A stretch of DNA of 64,000 nucleotides from Saliphagus infecundisoli (GCF_020177375.1 NZ_JAIWHV010000014.1:16232-80231); one strand, 5' to 3'; counted from the first letter of the stretch, positions 26,131-36,110 are shown. Notes: generated by a model from the letters alone, not told the origin. A program made the numbers and translations.

Positions 26131-26622
26131 TCAGTCCCGGAAGGGTTTGCGAACGAGAGTCCCGAGTGAGTCGAGCCACGTTCGTACTTGCACTCGGATC
26201 GCCCGCCGCAGGTCCTGCTTGAGGACGGCCACCTCCGAGTAGTACGATCGCGCTCCCGTGGGGAGTTCATGGAACCGCTTGGTGCACCCAATACACGTGT
26301 ACTCGAACTCTGCCCGGACCCGATTCTGATGATGCTCGAGGTCGCCGCCTTCGCTGTAGTGGAACTCCTCGTAGACGAGTTTTTTCGAGACGAATTCCCG
26401 ACAGTCGCAGCGCGGGCACTGCGTCATCTGTAGTGGCTCGTCTGCCCCCTCTCGTGGTCGGAGCTCCCGGCCTCTTGCGACGTCGTCTCCGCTGGACTCC
26501 GTCCGACCCTCTGACACTGGCTGGTTCCCCTCTCGAGCCCACTCGTCGAACTCGTCGCCCAGGACTTGCTCTTGATCGTCGTCCGATTCGTCGTCTGCCT
26601 CGTGCCGATCACTCCAACTCAT
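26131..26622 (-). CDS. zinc-ribbon protein of unknown function
   Basis: 163 residues from the ATG at 26622, 3 bases after leader E. The first about 75 residues are acidic and disordered. A zinc ribbon follows: CPRCDCREFVSKK, then, about 40 residues on, YTCIGCTKRFHEL. The C-terminal 50 residues are basic and helical (VAVLKQDLRRAIRVQVRTWL), suitable for nucleic acid contact. It shares its leader with TFB and other accessory genes. Confidence 0.68.
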   Translation of the reverse strand: MSWSDRHEADDESDDDQEQVLGDEFDEWAREGNQPVSEGRTESSGDDVARGRELRPREGADEPLQMTQCPRCDCREFVSKKLVYEEFHYSEGGDLEHHQNRVRAEFEYTCIGCTKRFHELPTGARSYYSEVAVLKQDLRRAIRVQVRTWLDSLGTLVRKPFRD

Positions 26623-26625
26623 GAG

Positions 26626-26659
26626 ACCTCTACCCCTCCCAGGGGATGACCGACACCAC
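26626..26659 (-). promoter_or_regulatory. hairpin leader element, copy E
   Basis: Minus strand GGTGTCGGTCAT, then CCCCT-GGG-AGGGG hairpin, then TAGAGGTCTC, directly before the ATG at 26622. The cleanest copy of the family. Confidence 0.62.
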
Positions 26660-27728
26660 CGCGTACGCTGTAGCACGGTTGGTCGCTCAGTCTCTCGCGC
26701 TCCATATCTTGTACCACGCTCTCACGGGGTGCCAGATTGTCAATCGAGTCACCACCATGCACTCGAGTCTACCCAGTTGGAATCTGCTCCCTCTCCAGCC
26801 CCGTTCCTCGAGCCTGGAATCCACTCACTTGTCCGCTCGTTATGCCGCACCGTTCTCCGCCTCTTCTTACCTCCCCCCGCTCTGCCTAGGTATCTGATAC
26901 ATCCCCCCGAAAACCCCGTTCTCTTCGTTCGTACTTCCCCCGCTTCTCCTGTTCAGAAAGACGCCTCTTCCATGCTCTCTCACCCTCCCTGATCACACTG
27001 TTCTCCCAGCTGGCCTCCGACCCTGTTTCCCCGCCGTTCTGTTACCCCTATCTCCCCCCATCTCACATCGTCGCCATCCACCCCACCTTTCCCCTTCACT
27101 CTTCTTATGCGATCTGATACATCCTCTCTCCTCCACCTCCCTCACCGTCCGCTATTCGCACCCCGTCGGGCATCGCTTAGTTTCTGCATACCCCCCTTAT
27201 CCTTTGGACGATTTTGAGGTATACGAAGCCAATATAACGAGTTCAGAATAGATTATAGGCCCGTCGGGCGCCGCTAAAGCCATTAATCGGTGGTCGACGG
27301 AATCAGATTTTAGAGATTAAATCGATATTTTGCTCGACGAGGGGGTGAAACGGCCGATATAGACTGAATAAGGCCAATAGTGTTAATCTGCTATGGACAG
27401 CTAATGGTTACTGGGATCCCGATATTCTGGACCAAAATGGCTCGAACAGGTTTTTCCGGAGTTTCAAGCCTCAGTAAACGCTCGACGGGATGGTAGCGCA
27501 CAAGTAGTGATATTCAAAAGTACAGTTCCTCTCTTAGGTATAATCGGTAGTGGTTCGTCTCTATACGAGAGATCACACCACACAATTTGGGGGCACAGTG
27601 AGCGAAGAAATTGTTCCAATGGGACGTTTTTATCAAGTATACAAATCTTGTTTCAATCATGGGGAGACGATGCTATTTTGAAAAGGTATTCCTCCTTCCT
27701 ACGCAGCGAAACGAGTGGGAAAAGCGCC
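26660..27728. other. 1.1-kb gene-free tract: pyrimidine-rich then AT-rich
   Basis: From about 26680 to 27180 the plus strand is strongly C+T rich, with many runs of C or CCT, an extreme strand bias. ATCTGATACATCC occurs twice (about 26890 and 27112). CCGTCGGGC followed by CGCT also occurs twice (about 27164 and 27261). From 27180 to 27728 it becomes AT-rich without a convincing gene. The tract lies at the end of the transfer operon, so a role as transfer or replication origin is possible. Confidence 0.5.
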
Positions 27729-29261
27729 TCAAAACCAGTCGTCGTTTCCATCTAGCTGATCATACATGTCGTCGGGGAATGGGAGGCTGCCGTAGATCGA
27801 GTAGGGGCACTGGTCTTGCCCGATACAGTACCGTTGCATGTCGTCGTTATCGCAGTTCATCGGGAGTGGTGTTGTGCCCTTGGGGCCAATCCCGCGCTCT
27901 CCGCGACGCGCTTCGTATTTGATCTGGTACTCGGTGATCTCGGGATCATGCCACGGCCACCGACTAAAGAGATCCTGAAGATCATCGATAGTTTTCTCGA
28001 GAGATGCCTCCTGGTACTGTGGAAGCCACATCACCATCCGGACGATGTTGAAGAGGTCTTTCCGGACTGGTTTCTCTTCATGCAGGCGTTCGTCCAGAGC
28101 GGCTAGACACGGCAGTTCGAACAGGTCTTCGAGCTCGTCGACTTCGACCAGCCGCGCTCCACTACTTGAATGTGCAACTTGGTAAGTGTTGATTCGCCCA
28201 CCCCGATCAATCGTAATCGACTGGTGTGCATCCTTATTCGCGAGCGTGTTTCCGACCGTTCGCGGACTAGTGAACTGCTGCAGTTGTGCTTCCTCACCGT
28301 TACTCTCAGGGTCGTACGCTTCGAGAGCGTCGTAAAGTTCTCGCGAGGTGTAGAACTCGCCGACCTGGATGTTCGGACTGGCGCTGATGGCCGATCGAAG
28401 GAGCCGCACGAGACGCTGTCCCTGGTTCCAATTCTTCCAGAGCTTCTCGTAGTGACCGCCGCGAAGCGCTCGTTCGATTCGGTCGGTGATCGCTGTTTCG
28501 TTGGCTGTGAGCCAACTGCGCTCGTCTTCGCCCAGTTCCTCCTCTTGGGCAGACCGTAAGCGAGCGAACCCGGTTTCGGCGTACTCCTGATAGTCCCCCT
28601 CGAAATCTTCGATGGAAATGTAGAGGCTGTTGTTCACGAGCGGTGTCCTGATTTCGCCCGTTTCTTCGGCACTGGTCGCTTCGTCGGTTGTCCGGGTGAG
28701 ACAGGCCCGTGAGGCCGCTGCCATCGGAATCTCGATGTAGAGAGTGTCTTCGTCGAACCCGTCAGTGTCGAACTGGGACATCGTCGTAACGTCGGTACAG
28801 ACCCGGCCCGGATGTGGCCCATCTTCGCTGGGCGATTTCGCGTAGAGGACTTCTGCACCGTCTTGGTAGAGCGTGGGGTCGTTGTACTCGCGGATGAGCG
28901 AAATGAGGTTGTTGGCGAACAGTTCGCGGATATTGTGGATGGCTTGGTTGCGCCGAATGGGCGTATTGTCGAACCGGGAGTGTTCCATCACGCAGATCGT
29001 CCCCACGGTCGCGACCAAAACGAGTGTCGCGGGCCGATCGACGAACGATCGCTCGAGTGTCCGTTCGCGTTGGGCCGGCTCAAACGCGGCGGTCACGAAC
29101 CGTTCAACGTCCGAAAGCACCGCATCGGGATCCGGTTCATCCTCGACGAGATAGCGATCGTAGCCACGGGCGAACAGTTGGATGATCTCGCTCGTTGTGT
29201 ATTGGGTTGGAACTGCGGCGACCAGGTAGGCATCTCGTTCGGAGTTACGCGGATCAACCAT
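27729..29261 (-). CDS. primase-associated protein (PriL-like candidate)
   Basis: About 510 residues (ATG at 29261; a GTG at 29270 would overlap the primase stop by 4 bases). Mostly helical and acidic. The C-terminus has closely spaced cysteines, CDNDDMQRYCIGQDQCPYS, and an earlier Cys in FELPCLAAL, which recalls the four-Cys iron-sulfur centre of the large primase subunit; that assignment is tentative. A middle region (SPRTVGNTLANKDAHQSITI) has a helix-turn-helix look. Directly coupled to the PriS-like gene, so it likely acts with it in primer synthesis for the element. Last gene of the minus-strand transfer operon. Confidence 0.65.
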   Translation of the reverse strand: MVDPRNSERDAYLVAAVPTQYTTSEIIQLFARGYDRYLVEDEPDPDAVLSDVERFVTAAFEPAQRERTLERSFVDRPATLVLVATVGTICVMEHSRFDNTPIRRNQAIHNIRELFANNLISLIREYNDPTLYQDGAEVLYAKSPSEDGPHPGRVCTDVTTMSQFDTDGFDEDTLYIEIPMAAASRACLTRTTDEATSAEETGEIRTPLVNNSLYISIEDFEGDYQEYAETGFARLRSAQEEELGEDERSWLTANETAITDRIERALRGGHYEKLWKNWNQGQRLVRLLRSAISASPNIQVGEFYTSRELYDALEAYDPESNGEEAQLQQFTSPRTVGNTLANKDAHQSITIDRGGRINTYQVAHSSSGARLVEVDELEDLFELPCLAALDERLHEEKPVRKDLFNIVRMVMWLPQYQEASLEKTIDDLQDLFSRWPWHDPEITEYQIKYEARRGERGIGPKGTTPLPMNCDNDDMQRYCIGQDQCPYSIYGSLPFPDDMYDQLDGNDDWF

Positions 29262-29266
29262 TGGGA

Positions 29267-30193
29267 TCACTCAAGGAACTGCGGTCGGGCTTCCGTTCGG
29301 GGATCGAATGCAGAGCTATCGATCGGCTGGACGACTCGGCACACCTCCGCGTGCAGCGAGTAGGGAACCCGAAGCAGCCGGCTTCGGTCGGCTGTCACGA
29401 CGGGATCGATTGGGATCTCGTATCGCTCGATCAGGAGGTCGTTGAGCACTTCGCGGCTGCTTTCATCGTAGTCATGTTCTGGATCGTCATCAAGCAGGTA
29501 GACGTGGACGCCTTGCCCGGAGTAGACGACCATCGTGTCGTCAGCGTCGAACTCGGTTTCGAAGATGTCGCGCGTTTCAAAGCCGTACTCGATGGTCCGC
29601 TTGAGGTCTTCGAACGCGTAGGGATAGCCGGCGGGAGCAGTCGCTTGAATGCCTGATTCTGTGAGCAGGACCTCGTTACGGGACCGATCGTCGTCGTGGC
29701 TATCGATCTCGACGTCCTTGAGTTCTCGGTCGGCCCGTGCTATGGCGATGTCTTTCGCGTCGATGTCGACGGCGAGCACCCAGGGGCGCTCCCAGTTATC
29801 CAACCCGTAGTAGACGCCTGCTGACACGGGGTCAGATTTCACGAGGAGACCGGGATCGGCAAGCGCGTACTCGCTGTCACCGAAGGGATCGTTGCGTGCG
29901 GGGGCTTGAATGAACGAGCGAACCTCTTCGAACCCATCGAAATGTTGTGCAATCCGCTCGCCAGATGAGTCCGTCCGCCATGTTGCCCGTCGGATAAAGT
30001 CTCGATCGGGACGCTCGTCTTTGCGGATTGGGTGACGATCCCGAAAACTGAGCCCGAACTCTTTCGGTCCAGTGGCTGTGATGAACCCCGGAAGCTGATC
30101 CGTGTACTCCGGGAACTCTTGATCGTAGTAGGCGTAGATTTCACTTCGGGTCGCTTCTCTCCAGATCATGATTCTCTTCTCGCTATCCCGCAT
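29267..30193 (-). CDS. archaeo-eukaryotic primase, PriS-like catalytic subunit
   Basis: 308 residues. Three AEP motifs are visible: VLAVDIDAKDIA (metal-binding DxD, near residue 150), YSGQGVHVYLLDDD (SxH-type motif II) and TADRSRLLRVPYSLH (motif III). All key residues are present, so it should make primers or short DNA. It is far from a usual chromosomal priS context, being placed after a VirD4-like transfer ATPase and before a primase-associated gene. An element-borne primase would prime the complementary strand after single-strand transfer or support plasmid replication. An in-frame ATG at 30169 is an alternative start. Confidence 0.82.
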   Translation of the reverse strand: MRDSEKRIMIWREATRSEIYAYYDQEFPEYTDQLPGFITATGPKEFGLSFRDRHPIRKDERPDRDFIRRATWRTDSSGERIAQHFDGFEEVRSFIQAPARNDPFGDSEYALADPGLLVKSDPVSAGVYYGLDNWERPWVLAVDIDAKDIAIARADRELKDVEIDSHDDDRSRNEVLLTESGIQATAPAGYPYAFEDLKRTIEYGFETRDIFETEFDADDTMVVYSGQGVHVYLLDDDPEHDYDESSREVLNDLLIERYEIPIDPVVTADRSRLLRVPYSLHAEVCRVVQPIDSSAFDPRTEARPQFLE

Positions 30194-30277
30194 CCGGCGA
30201 TCAGCATGTGTTGAGAGATCGCCGGCGAAACACTGCCCAATTCTGAAATAGACTTCTGCAGGAAACTGACGGAGTCA

Positions 30278-33200
30278 TCAGTCCAGATCATCCTCCAGTC
30301 GTCGGAAAGTTTGAACCGTGGTCATGCCATCCGATTCAAATTCGCTAATTTTCTCTTGTATCTTGACAACTGAACGGGCTGCTCGACCGGCTACTTGATT
30401 CGGAAGCCGACCCTCCTCAGCAAGGAGATTCACTACTTCTAGGAGATCACTCCGCGAGCGGAAAGCCCACACTGCGTCGGCATCGACAGCAGCCATTTTA
30501 TCGTAATCATCCCCGGCTGCGGTCGGGTTGTTCGACATCATTTCGACCTCACCAACCCAAATGAGATCGCCATCAGCGTCGAATCCAGCGACATCGAATA
30601 TCGTTTCGGGATCCTGCTGGTAATACCGCTCAGCGCGCTCGACGTCCTTTTTCCCCCTCAGCCACTGAAACAGCAATTCTACACCGACCTTGTGAGGTGT
30701 CTTCTCTCCGAGATCACCGACGCCGGCTTCCGCCGTGATCGTTTCATCGAGTAGCTCCCTTCCCTCTGGAAGAACTGTGTAGTACGGCCGTCGATCAACC
30801 TCTACTTTTTCGAGGAACTCGTTCTCGATCAGCACCTCGACGTCAAGCCCAGAGAGGTCCTCTTTCAACTTGTCCATCCCCTCCAAGAGCGTATAGTCTG
30901 GAAGCTCCCGGTTCATCGCATCCACTACCCGTTTCAGGAAGGTCGCGTCATCGCGAGAGAGGCCCCGTGCTCGAAGCGTCTCGTCGTCGATCGGGCAGGT
31001 GTCCGTCGTCTCCTCATGACCACCGAAGAACGAACTCCCTGCTGCCTCGTCCGACGACTCGTCGTTGCCCTCTGTGTCTGCTGTCGAGTCGGAGTCTCCG
31101 TCATCTTCGATCTCCTCGAACGTTGCCCGTTCGGGAGGGTCAGCCGTCTCATCGCCCGCAACTTCGGTCGCTGACGAAGATGTTGGCGTGTCTGACTCGG
31201 AATCCAGTTCTGTATTGAGCCCAGGTGTCCCCGTTTGCTCTGTCACCGAGTCTGGGGATGCCTCCGGTGTCGATTCCGTATCTGGTGCTGGCGGCGATCC
31301 AACACTGCGTTCGGTTCCAGAATCGTTCCACGGCGACCACTCGAGCGTGTCCTCGTGCGTCGGCACGTCCAACCCGTACTCCTCGTCAGTCCGTTCGATG
31401 ACCTCCGGCAGGATCTCCTCGTCGAAGCGGTTCTGCTCGGCCACCGAGAGCGGCTCATCGCTCTCGGGATGGCCGCTGATGATCGGTAGCGAATGCAATG
31501 TGAGCGGTGCCGGTCTGTCTTCGCCGAACTTGGGACTCCCGAGCTTCGTGAACCACTCGCCAGCAGCGATCCGGTTGTTCCGGTTGCGAACGTCCTCGAC
31601 GGAGAGCTCGTCGTGCGTGAACGTTTTCGCAAACCGGTCCGTGATCGAGATGTCCCCGACGAGCTTCGTGTGCACTTCGGTCAACAATTCCTCGTAGGCA
31701 CCGTTGCCGGTGTCCCAGCTTTGGACCTGTTCGGGATATTGCATCACGAATCCCAGGCTCAATCCAGAGGAACGGCCCTGTGGGAGCAGCTGATCGGCGA
31801 CCAACTCCGTCGCGATGAACGGCGCTGCCTCCTCGAGAATTACGTTCACCACGTTATCCGACGACGCCCGCCGCCGGTGCTGAATCGAGTGCCACAGGTT
31901 ACTCAATAGGACGGTCGTCAATCCACGCTGAGCGTCGAGCGTGAGGTCGCCAAGGTCGAACAGGATCGTCACGTCCTCGTCGAGGATGTCGCGGAAATCG
32001 AAATGGACGTTCTGATCGTGGAACCCGTAGAGGCTGTCGCCTTCGGCCTCCCGACCGGGCTTGTGTCGCAACATCCAGTACAGGTGACGGTCCTCTTTCA
32101 GTCGGTTGAGTCGATTGAGCACCGCACCCATCGTCGTGTGAAACTGGTGATCTTCCTTGTCAAACTGGCTGGCTAACGACTCGTGGATATCGTCGTTGAT
32201 CCCCGAAACGTCCGGCAGCTCTCGCGCACGCTGCATCTGCGTTGCCGCCTCGACCAGATCGTCCAGCCCGAACACGTCGTCACCGTGAACGGGATCGAAC
32301 AGCGCGTGGATGAGAAACGTCAGAATCTCGTTCGCGACGAACGCCTGTTCGTGACGCTCTGAACCCATAATCATCCGCATCAGCGCGTGGAAGTGGTCTG
32401 CTTTCTCCTTGACCGCAGTCTCCCGATCATGTCCGGCTTCGAGCGCAGGTCGAAGGTCGAAAAACGAGACCGCTGGGAGTGTTTCGGGCTCACGGAAGTA
32501 GTAGACGTCCTCAAGTGAACCGTACTTCTTGTAGTGGCCCATGAGGTAATTAGTACACATTCCGTCGCCTTTCGGCTCGAAGAGGATGTTTGGTCCCGGC
32601 GTCGTCTCTGTCAGCGAGCGGAGCATCCGATTGACGAGTTGGCTCTTCCCCGACCCAGTCGTCGCGCAGACAAGCCAGTGGCGCGTCTGTTGAGCCGGTG
32701 GTAATCGAAGCGGGCCATCAACGGAACTGGTGGGGTCTCCTCCGAGCACCATTCCTGTCGTGTACTGCCGGCGCTGGGCGGTCTCCAGGCCGGGAAGTGA
32801 CGTCCGACTCTCGGGATTCGCGTGGGTTTCCTTGGTGGCCTCGTCGGTGAGGTGTTCCGTGCTCGGGACGATGATTACGTTGCAGAGTTCGTTCGGATCG
32901 AGATGGAGGTCGGGCGTCGAACGGCCAAGACGATTGCCGGCCACGACATCGCGATCGAGGACACGGTTGAAGCAGCGCCGCGAGTACGTCCGGCTACGAC
33001 GGGCGACCAGCCCCTTGTCGTATAGTTTCTCGCTCTCGATCGAATAGAACTCGCCTTCCAGGGGGTCGAACACCGTACTGATGTTCCGAAGCGTGTGCTT
33101 GAGCTCGGATTTGTCGCTGCTCGCCGAGTTCGACGGGACAATCACCGCTCGCAAATTGACGGTGAACGTATGGCCCCAGTCTTCGGTCTGGAGCTTGTCG

Positions 33201-34837
33201 ATTAGATCGCGATCGGCTTCGGGAATCGGTTTGGATTCTCGTTGCCGGCGCTCGTGCGGGGATTCGTCTCCAGAGACGATATTTTCGAGCTCTCGAACGA
33301 ACACATCTCGCCAAGTGTCTCGGTCGCCTCTGATGTGCTCAATCCGCTGATTCCCGCTTCGTGTGGAGTCCGGCCCACCTTCGAATGCGGCTTGGAAGAC
33401 GATAGGGTGGTCAGTCGTTGCGAAGTGGTCGATCAGCACTGTCAGCGGCGCGTGCGAGGAGTCTTTCGTGAAGTCTTCGTCGCCTAATTCTTCGTCGAAA
33501 CGCCGGATCGGCGTCATGGGATCGCCGCTGCCCGTCCACCGGATACTGTACGGTTCGACCTCGTCCGGGTGGGGCCGAGCGAGGACACCTTCGCCGGTAT
33601 CAACGGGAGTGTCGAGTCCGAACGTGAGCGAGCCTGGATCGCGATGCTCCGCCTCTTCTCGGGCTCGGAGGGCATCGAGGTCAACACTGGGAAGTTGCTG
33701 TCCCAGTGGGGCGTCCCCTTCCGAACCCGCGCTGGTACTGGCAACCCCTCCATCAGCTGCGAGGGACTGATCGTTGTGGACACGTGTGATCGCCTCGACT
33801 TCCTCGACCGACGTTTGCAGCGCTCCGTTTTGGAGTGCCGCTTCGAACTCGTCGTAGCTGTACTGCTCTGGAGCGACAAGCTTCTCGGCGAGGTCGACAG
33901 TTACTCGATCGATTTCGACGGTATCCGGATAGGCCGAGTTGAGGCGGTCGTAAAGCGTCGAGAGGTGCTGATCAGTCGAATAGTAGAACTCGATCGGCGC
34001 GTCCGTGCCGTTGCTGTAGATCGTAAACTCGAACGTGAGCGGCTCTGGGCTAGTAAACGGGTTCATCGTCTGCCAGACTGACTCCTCTGCCGGACTCAGC
34101 GTATGTAAGGGGCGAATCTGGTTGACGATCTCGGACGGTGCTCGCTCGCCCGTCGAGGGGATGACGCGAACGTACTCCTGTTTGCGATCGAGGGGCGAGT
34201 CAGCGGAAGCGTCGAGGGCGAGGACGGTCGAATGGACGCCTTTCGGATCATGAACGCCTTTACAGGCCACTTTCGGGATATCTGGGTCGACGGTACGGAA
34301 CGTGACCGTCCCATATGAGAAGAGCAGCCCGGCAATCGACTGCTGGCAGGTTGTCTCGACCACCCGTTCGAGATCAAGCTTCGTGAATCGATCCGTTCGG
34401 ATGCGTCGCGTTCGCGCGTAGAGCGTGTCTGGAGTGAGAACGTACTCCGTCCGAACCGACCGCACCAGTGGGAATCCGCCGACGACAACACTCGCGCCTC
34501 CGAAGATAACCGGGACTACTCCCACCCACCTCAGTGGAATCACAACAGAGGCCTCCATCAGTCCGATCTCGTTCGGTGCGAGTCCGACGACGTTCGGCCC
34601 TGTCTGATAGCCAGCGAAGCTAGTCGTCGCAAGGGCGACTGCAAGCCCGGCGAGAAGAATCGCACCTACGTATGCACGAATGCCGCTCCGGGCCAACGGA
34701 CTGCCGACCCACTGGACCTCAAGATCGGCGACGTCAGTCACTTGGTCGTCTTCTTCGACGATCCACTCGAGGGACTCGTGATCGGTGATACTGCTGTTCT
34801 CGGGTATGGACGTATCGGCGTCGGCTGAGACGGTCAT
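30278..34837 (-). CDS. VirD4/TraG-like transfer ATPase with C-terminal nuclease-like domain
   Basis: 1519 residues from the ATG at 34837, which has GGAGGTGG 8 bases upstream; an in-frame GTG at 34918 has no such site. Two membrane helices near the N-terminus (AYVGAILLAGLAVALATT and VVPVIFGGASVVVGGF) anchor it. Walker A CATTGSGKSQ is near residue 726 and Walker B VVNVILEEAAPF near 997, with FDLGDLTLDAQRG between; this is the HerA/TraG fold. An acidic disordered stretch follows, then winged helices, then near residue 1419 a fold with DVAGFDADGDLIWVGEVEMM, resembling PD-(D/E)xK nucleases with E-x-E. It probably couples DNA to a membrane channel. Confidence 0.82.
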   Translation of the reverse strand: MTVSADADTSIPENSSITDHESLEWIVEEDDQVTDVADLEVQWVGSPLARSGIRAYVGAILLAGLAVALATTSFAGYQTGPNVVGLAPNEIGLMEASVVIPLRWVGVVPVIFGGASVVVGGFPLVRSVRTEYVLTPDTLYARTRRIRTDRFTKLDLERVVETTCQQSIAGLLFSYGTVTFRTVDPDIPKVACKGVHDPKGVHSTVLALDASADSPLDRKQEYVRVIPSTGERAPSEIVNQIRPLHTLSPAEESVWQTMNPFTSPEPLTFEFTIYSNGTDAPIEFYYSTDQHLSTLYDRLNSAYPDTVEIDRVTVDLAEKLVAPEQYSYDEFEAALQNGALQTSVEEVEAITRVHNDQSLAADGGVASTSAGSEGDAPLGQQLPSVDLDALRAREEAEHRDPGSLTFGLDTPVDTGEGVLARPHPDEVEPYSIRWTGSGDPMTPIRRFDEELGDEDFTKDSSHAPLTVLIDHFATTDHPIVFQAAFEGGPDSTRSGNQRIEHIRGDRDTWRDVFVRELENIVSGDESPHERRQRESKPIPEADRDLIDKLQTEDWGHTFTVNLRAVIVPSNSASSDKSELKHTLRNISTVFDPLEGEFYSIESEKLYDKGLVARRSRTYSRRCFNRVLDRDVVAGNRLGRSTPDLHLDPNELCNVIIVPSTEHLTDEATKETHANPESRTSLPGLETAQRRQYTTGMVLGGDPTSSVDGPLRLPPAQQTRHWLVCATTGSGKSQLVNRMLRSLTETTPGPNILFEPKGDGMCTNYLMGHYKKYGSLEDVYYFREPETLPAVSFFDLRPALEAGHDRETAVKEKADHFHALMRMIMGSERHEQAFVANEILTFLIHALFDPVHGDDVFGLDDLVEAATQMQRARELPDVSGINDDIHESLASQFDKEDHQFHTTMGAVLNRLNRLKEDRHLYWMLRHKPGREAEGDSLYGFHDQNVHFDFRDILDEDVTILFDLGDLTLDAQRGLTTVLLSNLWHSIQHRRRASSDNVVNVILEEAAPFIATELVADQLLPQGRSSGLSLGFVMQYPEQVQSWDTGNGAYEELLTEVHTKLVGDISITDRFAKTFTHDELSVEDVRNRNNRIAAGEWFTKLGSPKFGEDRPAPLTLHSLPIISGHPESDEPLSVAEQNRFDEEILPEVIERTDEEYGLDVPTHEDTLEWSPWNDSGTERSVGSPPAPDTESTPEASPDSVTEQTGTPGLNTELDSESDTPTSSSATEVAGDETADPPERATFEEIEDDGDSDSTADTEGNDESSDEAAGSSFFGGHEETTDTCPIDDETLRARGLSRDDATFLKRVVDAMNRELPDYTLLEGMDKLKEDLSGLDVEVLIENEFLEKVEVDRRPYYTVLPEGRELLDETITAEAGVGDLGEKTPHKVGVELLFQWLRGKKDVERAERYYQQDPETIFDVAGFDADGDLIWVGEVEMMSNNPTAAGDDYDKMAAVDADAVWAFRSRSDLLEVVNLLAEEGRLPNQVAGRAARSVVKIQEKISEFESDGMTTVQTFRRLEDDLD

Positions 34838-34904
34838 GCGTGAACCACCTCCAGATATCGGGTGGATGAACCGAGCGGTGTCCAGGGTGCGAGCGTCGCC
34901 GGCA

Positions 34905-36110
34905 TCATCGACAGTCACCTCTGAAATCGAGAACGTTCCTCACGCCGCGCAACGATCTGCCCAGTTTGCTATTTCGATCGCTTTCGGCGGTCTCCTGATG
35001 TTGTTTTGCATACTTTTCTTTCAACACGGGCGTCGTCTTCCCAGAGAGCAGTGTGACGTGATCCCCTCCCCACCCCTTGCCCGTCCCGAATCGTGTGAGT
35101 GCAACCTCGCTGCCGATGAAATAGTCCTCATCAACCCCGTGGGACCCACCTTTCGGGCGAAGTGGGAACCGATCAATCGAGAGGAGTTGGGGGATCACCT
35201 CACGCGTCACGCCTGCGTCGTCGAGGCGATCGTACTGCTCGTTACGCTCGTCTGCTGCCGTTCGAGGGCGGTAGTACGGGTTCGCGCACGAAATGCACTC
35301 GACTGGGCTCTCGCGACCCCTGTAACCAATGAGACGGTGTTCGCTGACGTTCACAAGTGGGCCAGGACCGAGCAGGAGGCGTGCTTGAGCCTCTGTATGC
35401 TGTCGATCGACTGCCGACGGGCTACCGAGCGCAGGGTGGCTGAGGCGATCGTTCAGCCATTGTGTCACGAGCGGGCCGTGCTGTTCGAGCGTCGTGACGG
35501 AAACTGACGTCCACGAATAGACTTCTTCGTCGGGAGATTCGGTCAATCGGATTGTGAAGCGTAACCAGACACCCTCAACGGCAGTAAGCCCGATGCAGCG
35601 AACGGTCATGTATTGGTTTCCGTGGGGGAAGCCGGGACGCTGACGCTCGCCAGGAGGGTCGAGTTGGGTTTCAAGATCGGTATAGATCCGTCGAACGTTC
35701 TCGGTCGCCTCGAAATAGTCGTCCAGACCGTTCCCACCGATCTGTGCGCGCTCACCCGCGATAGTATAGTAGAAGCTCCGTCCGGTATCAGCATCGAACT
35801 GGTCTATGAGGTCTCGAACGACCGTCTTGCTCTCAGCGAGCGTCTCGGCGTCGACGGTGTAGTGTTGATGACGAATATCGCTGAGATCGATCGCAAGCGG
35901 ATCATCCTGTAGTGTCTTTGCGTCCGGGGCGAGCGTCATCAGTGGATCATCATCCACATACACCACGGGCGTCTGCGACTCGTTTCGGAGCGTAAGCCGG
36001 TCGGTCCGATGGACGAGCGGCGGGTAATCGTCCGTGTGAGATTTCAACGCGTCTTCAATCGGCGGAACCGTATCCCGTGGTCGCGTTCGCCGCCGGTTTC
36101 GAGTCGCCAT
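34905..36110 (-). CDS. unknown protein of the transfer operon
   Basis: 401 residues, not recognised. It lies between the VirB4-like and VirD4-like genes; its ATG directly follows the VirB4-like stop, with GGAGGTGG 8 bases upstream inside that gene. No membrane segment or signal. One CxxC (VECISCANPYYRP) and a conserved-looking core (QYMTVRCIGLTAVEGVWLRF). Position suggests a cytoplasmic accessory to the two ATPases. Confidence 0.7.
   Translation of the reverse strand: MATRNRRRTRPRDTVPPIEDALKSHTDDYPPLVHRTDRLTLRNESQTPVVYVDDDPLMTLAPDAKTLQDDPLAIDLSDIRHQHYTVDAETLAESKTVVRDLIDQFDADTGRSFYYTIAGERAQIGGNGLDDYFEATENVRRIYTDLETQLDPPGERQRPGFPHGNQYMTVRCIGLTAVEGVWLRFTIRLTESPDEEVYSWTSVSVTTLEQHGPLVTQWLNDRLSHPALGSPSAVDRQHTEAQARLLLGPGPLVNVSEHRLIGYRGRESPVECISCANPYYRPRTAADERNEQYDRLDDAGVTREVIPQLLSIDRFPLRPKGGSHGVDEDYFIGSEVALTRFGTGKGWGGDHVTLLSGKTTPVLKEKYAKQHQETAESDRNSKLGRSLRGVRNVLDFRGDCR

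Noticed and set aside
27507..27755. 82-codon plus-strand frame in the AT-rich end of the long gap
   Set aside because: Composition not haloarchaeal-protein-like (few acidic residues) and it runs into the end of the opposite primase-associated gene.
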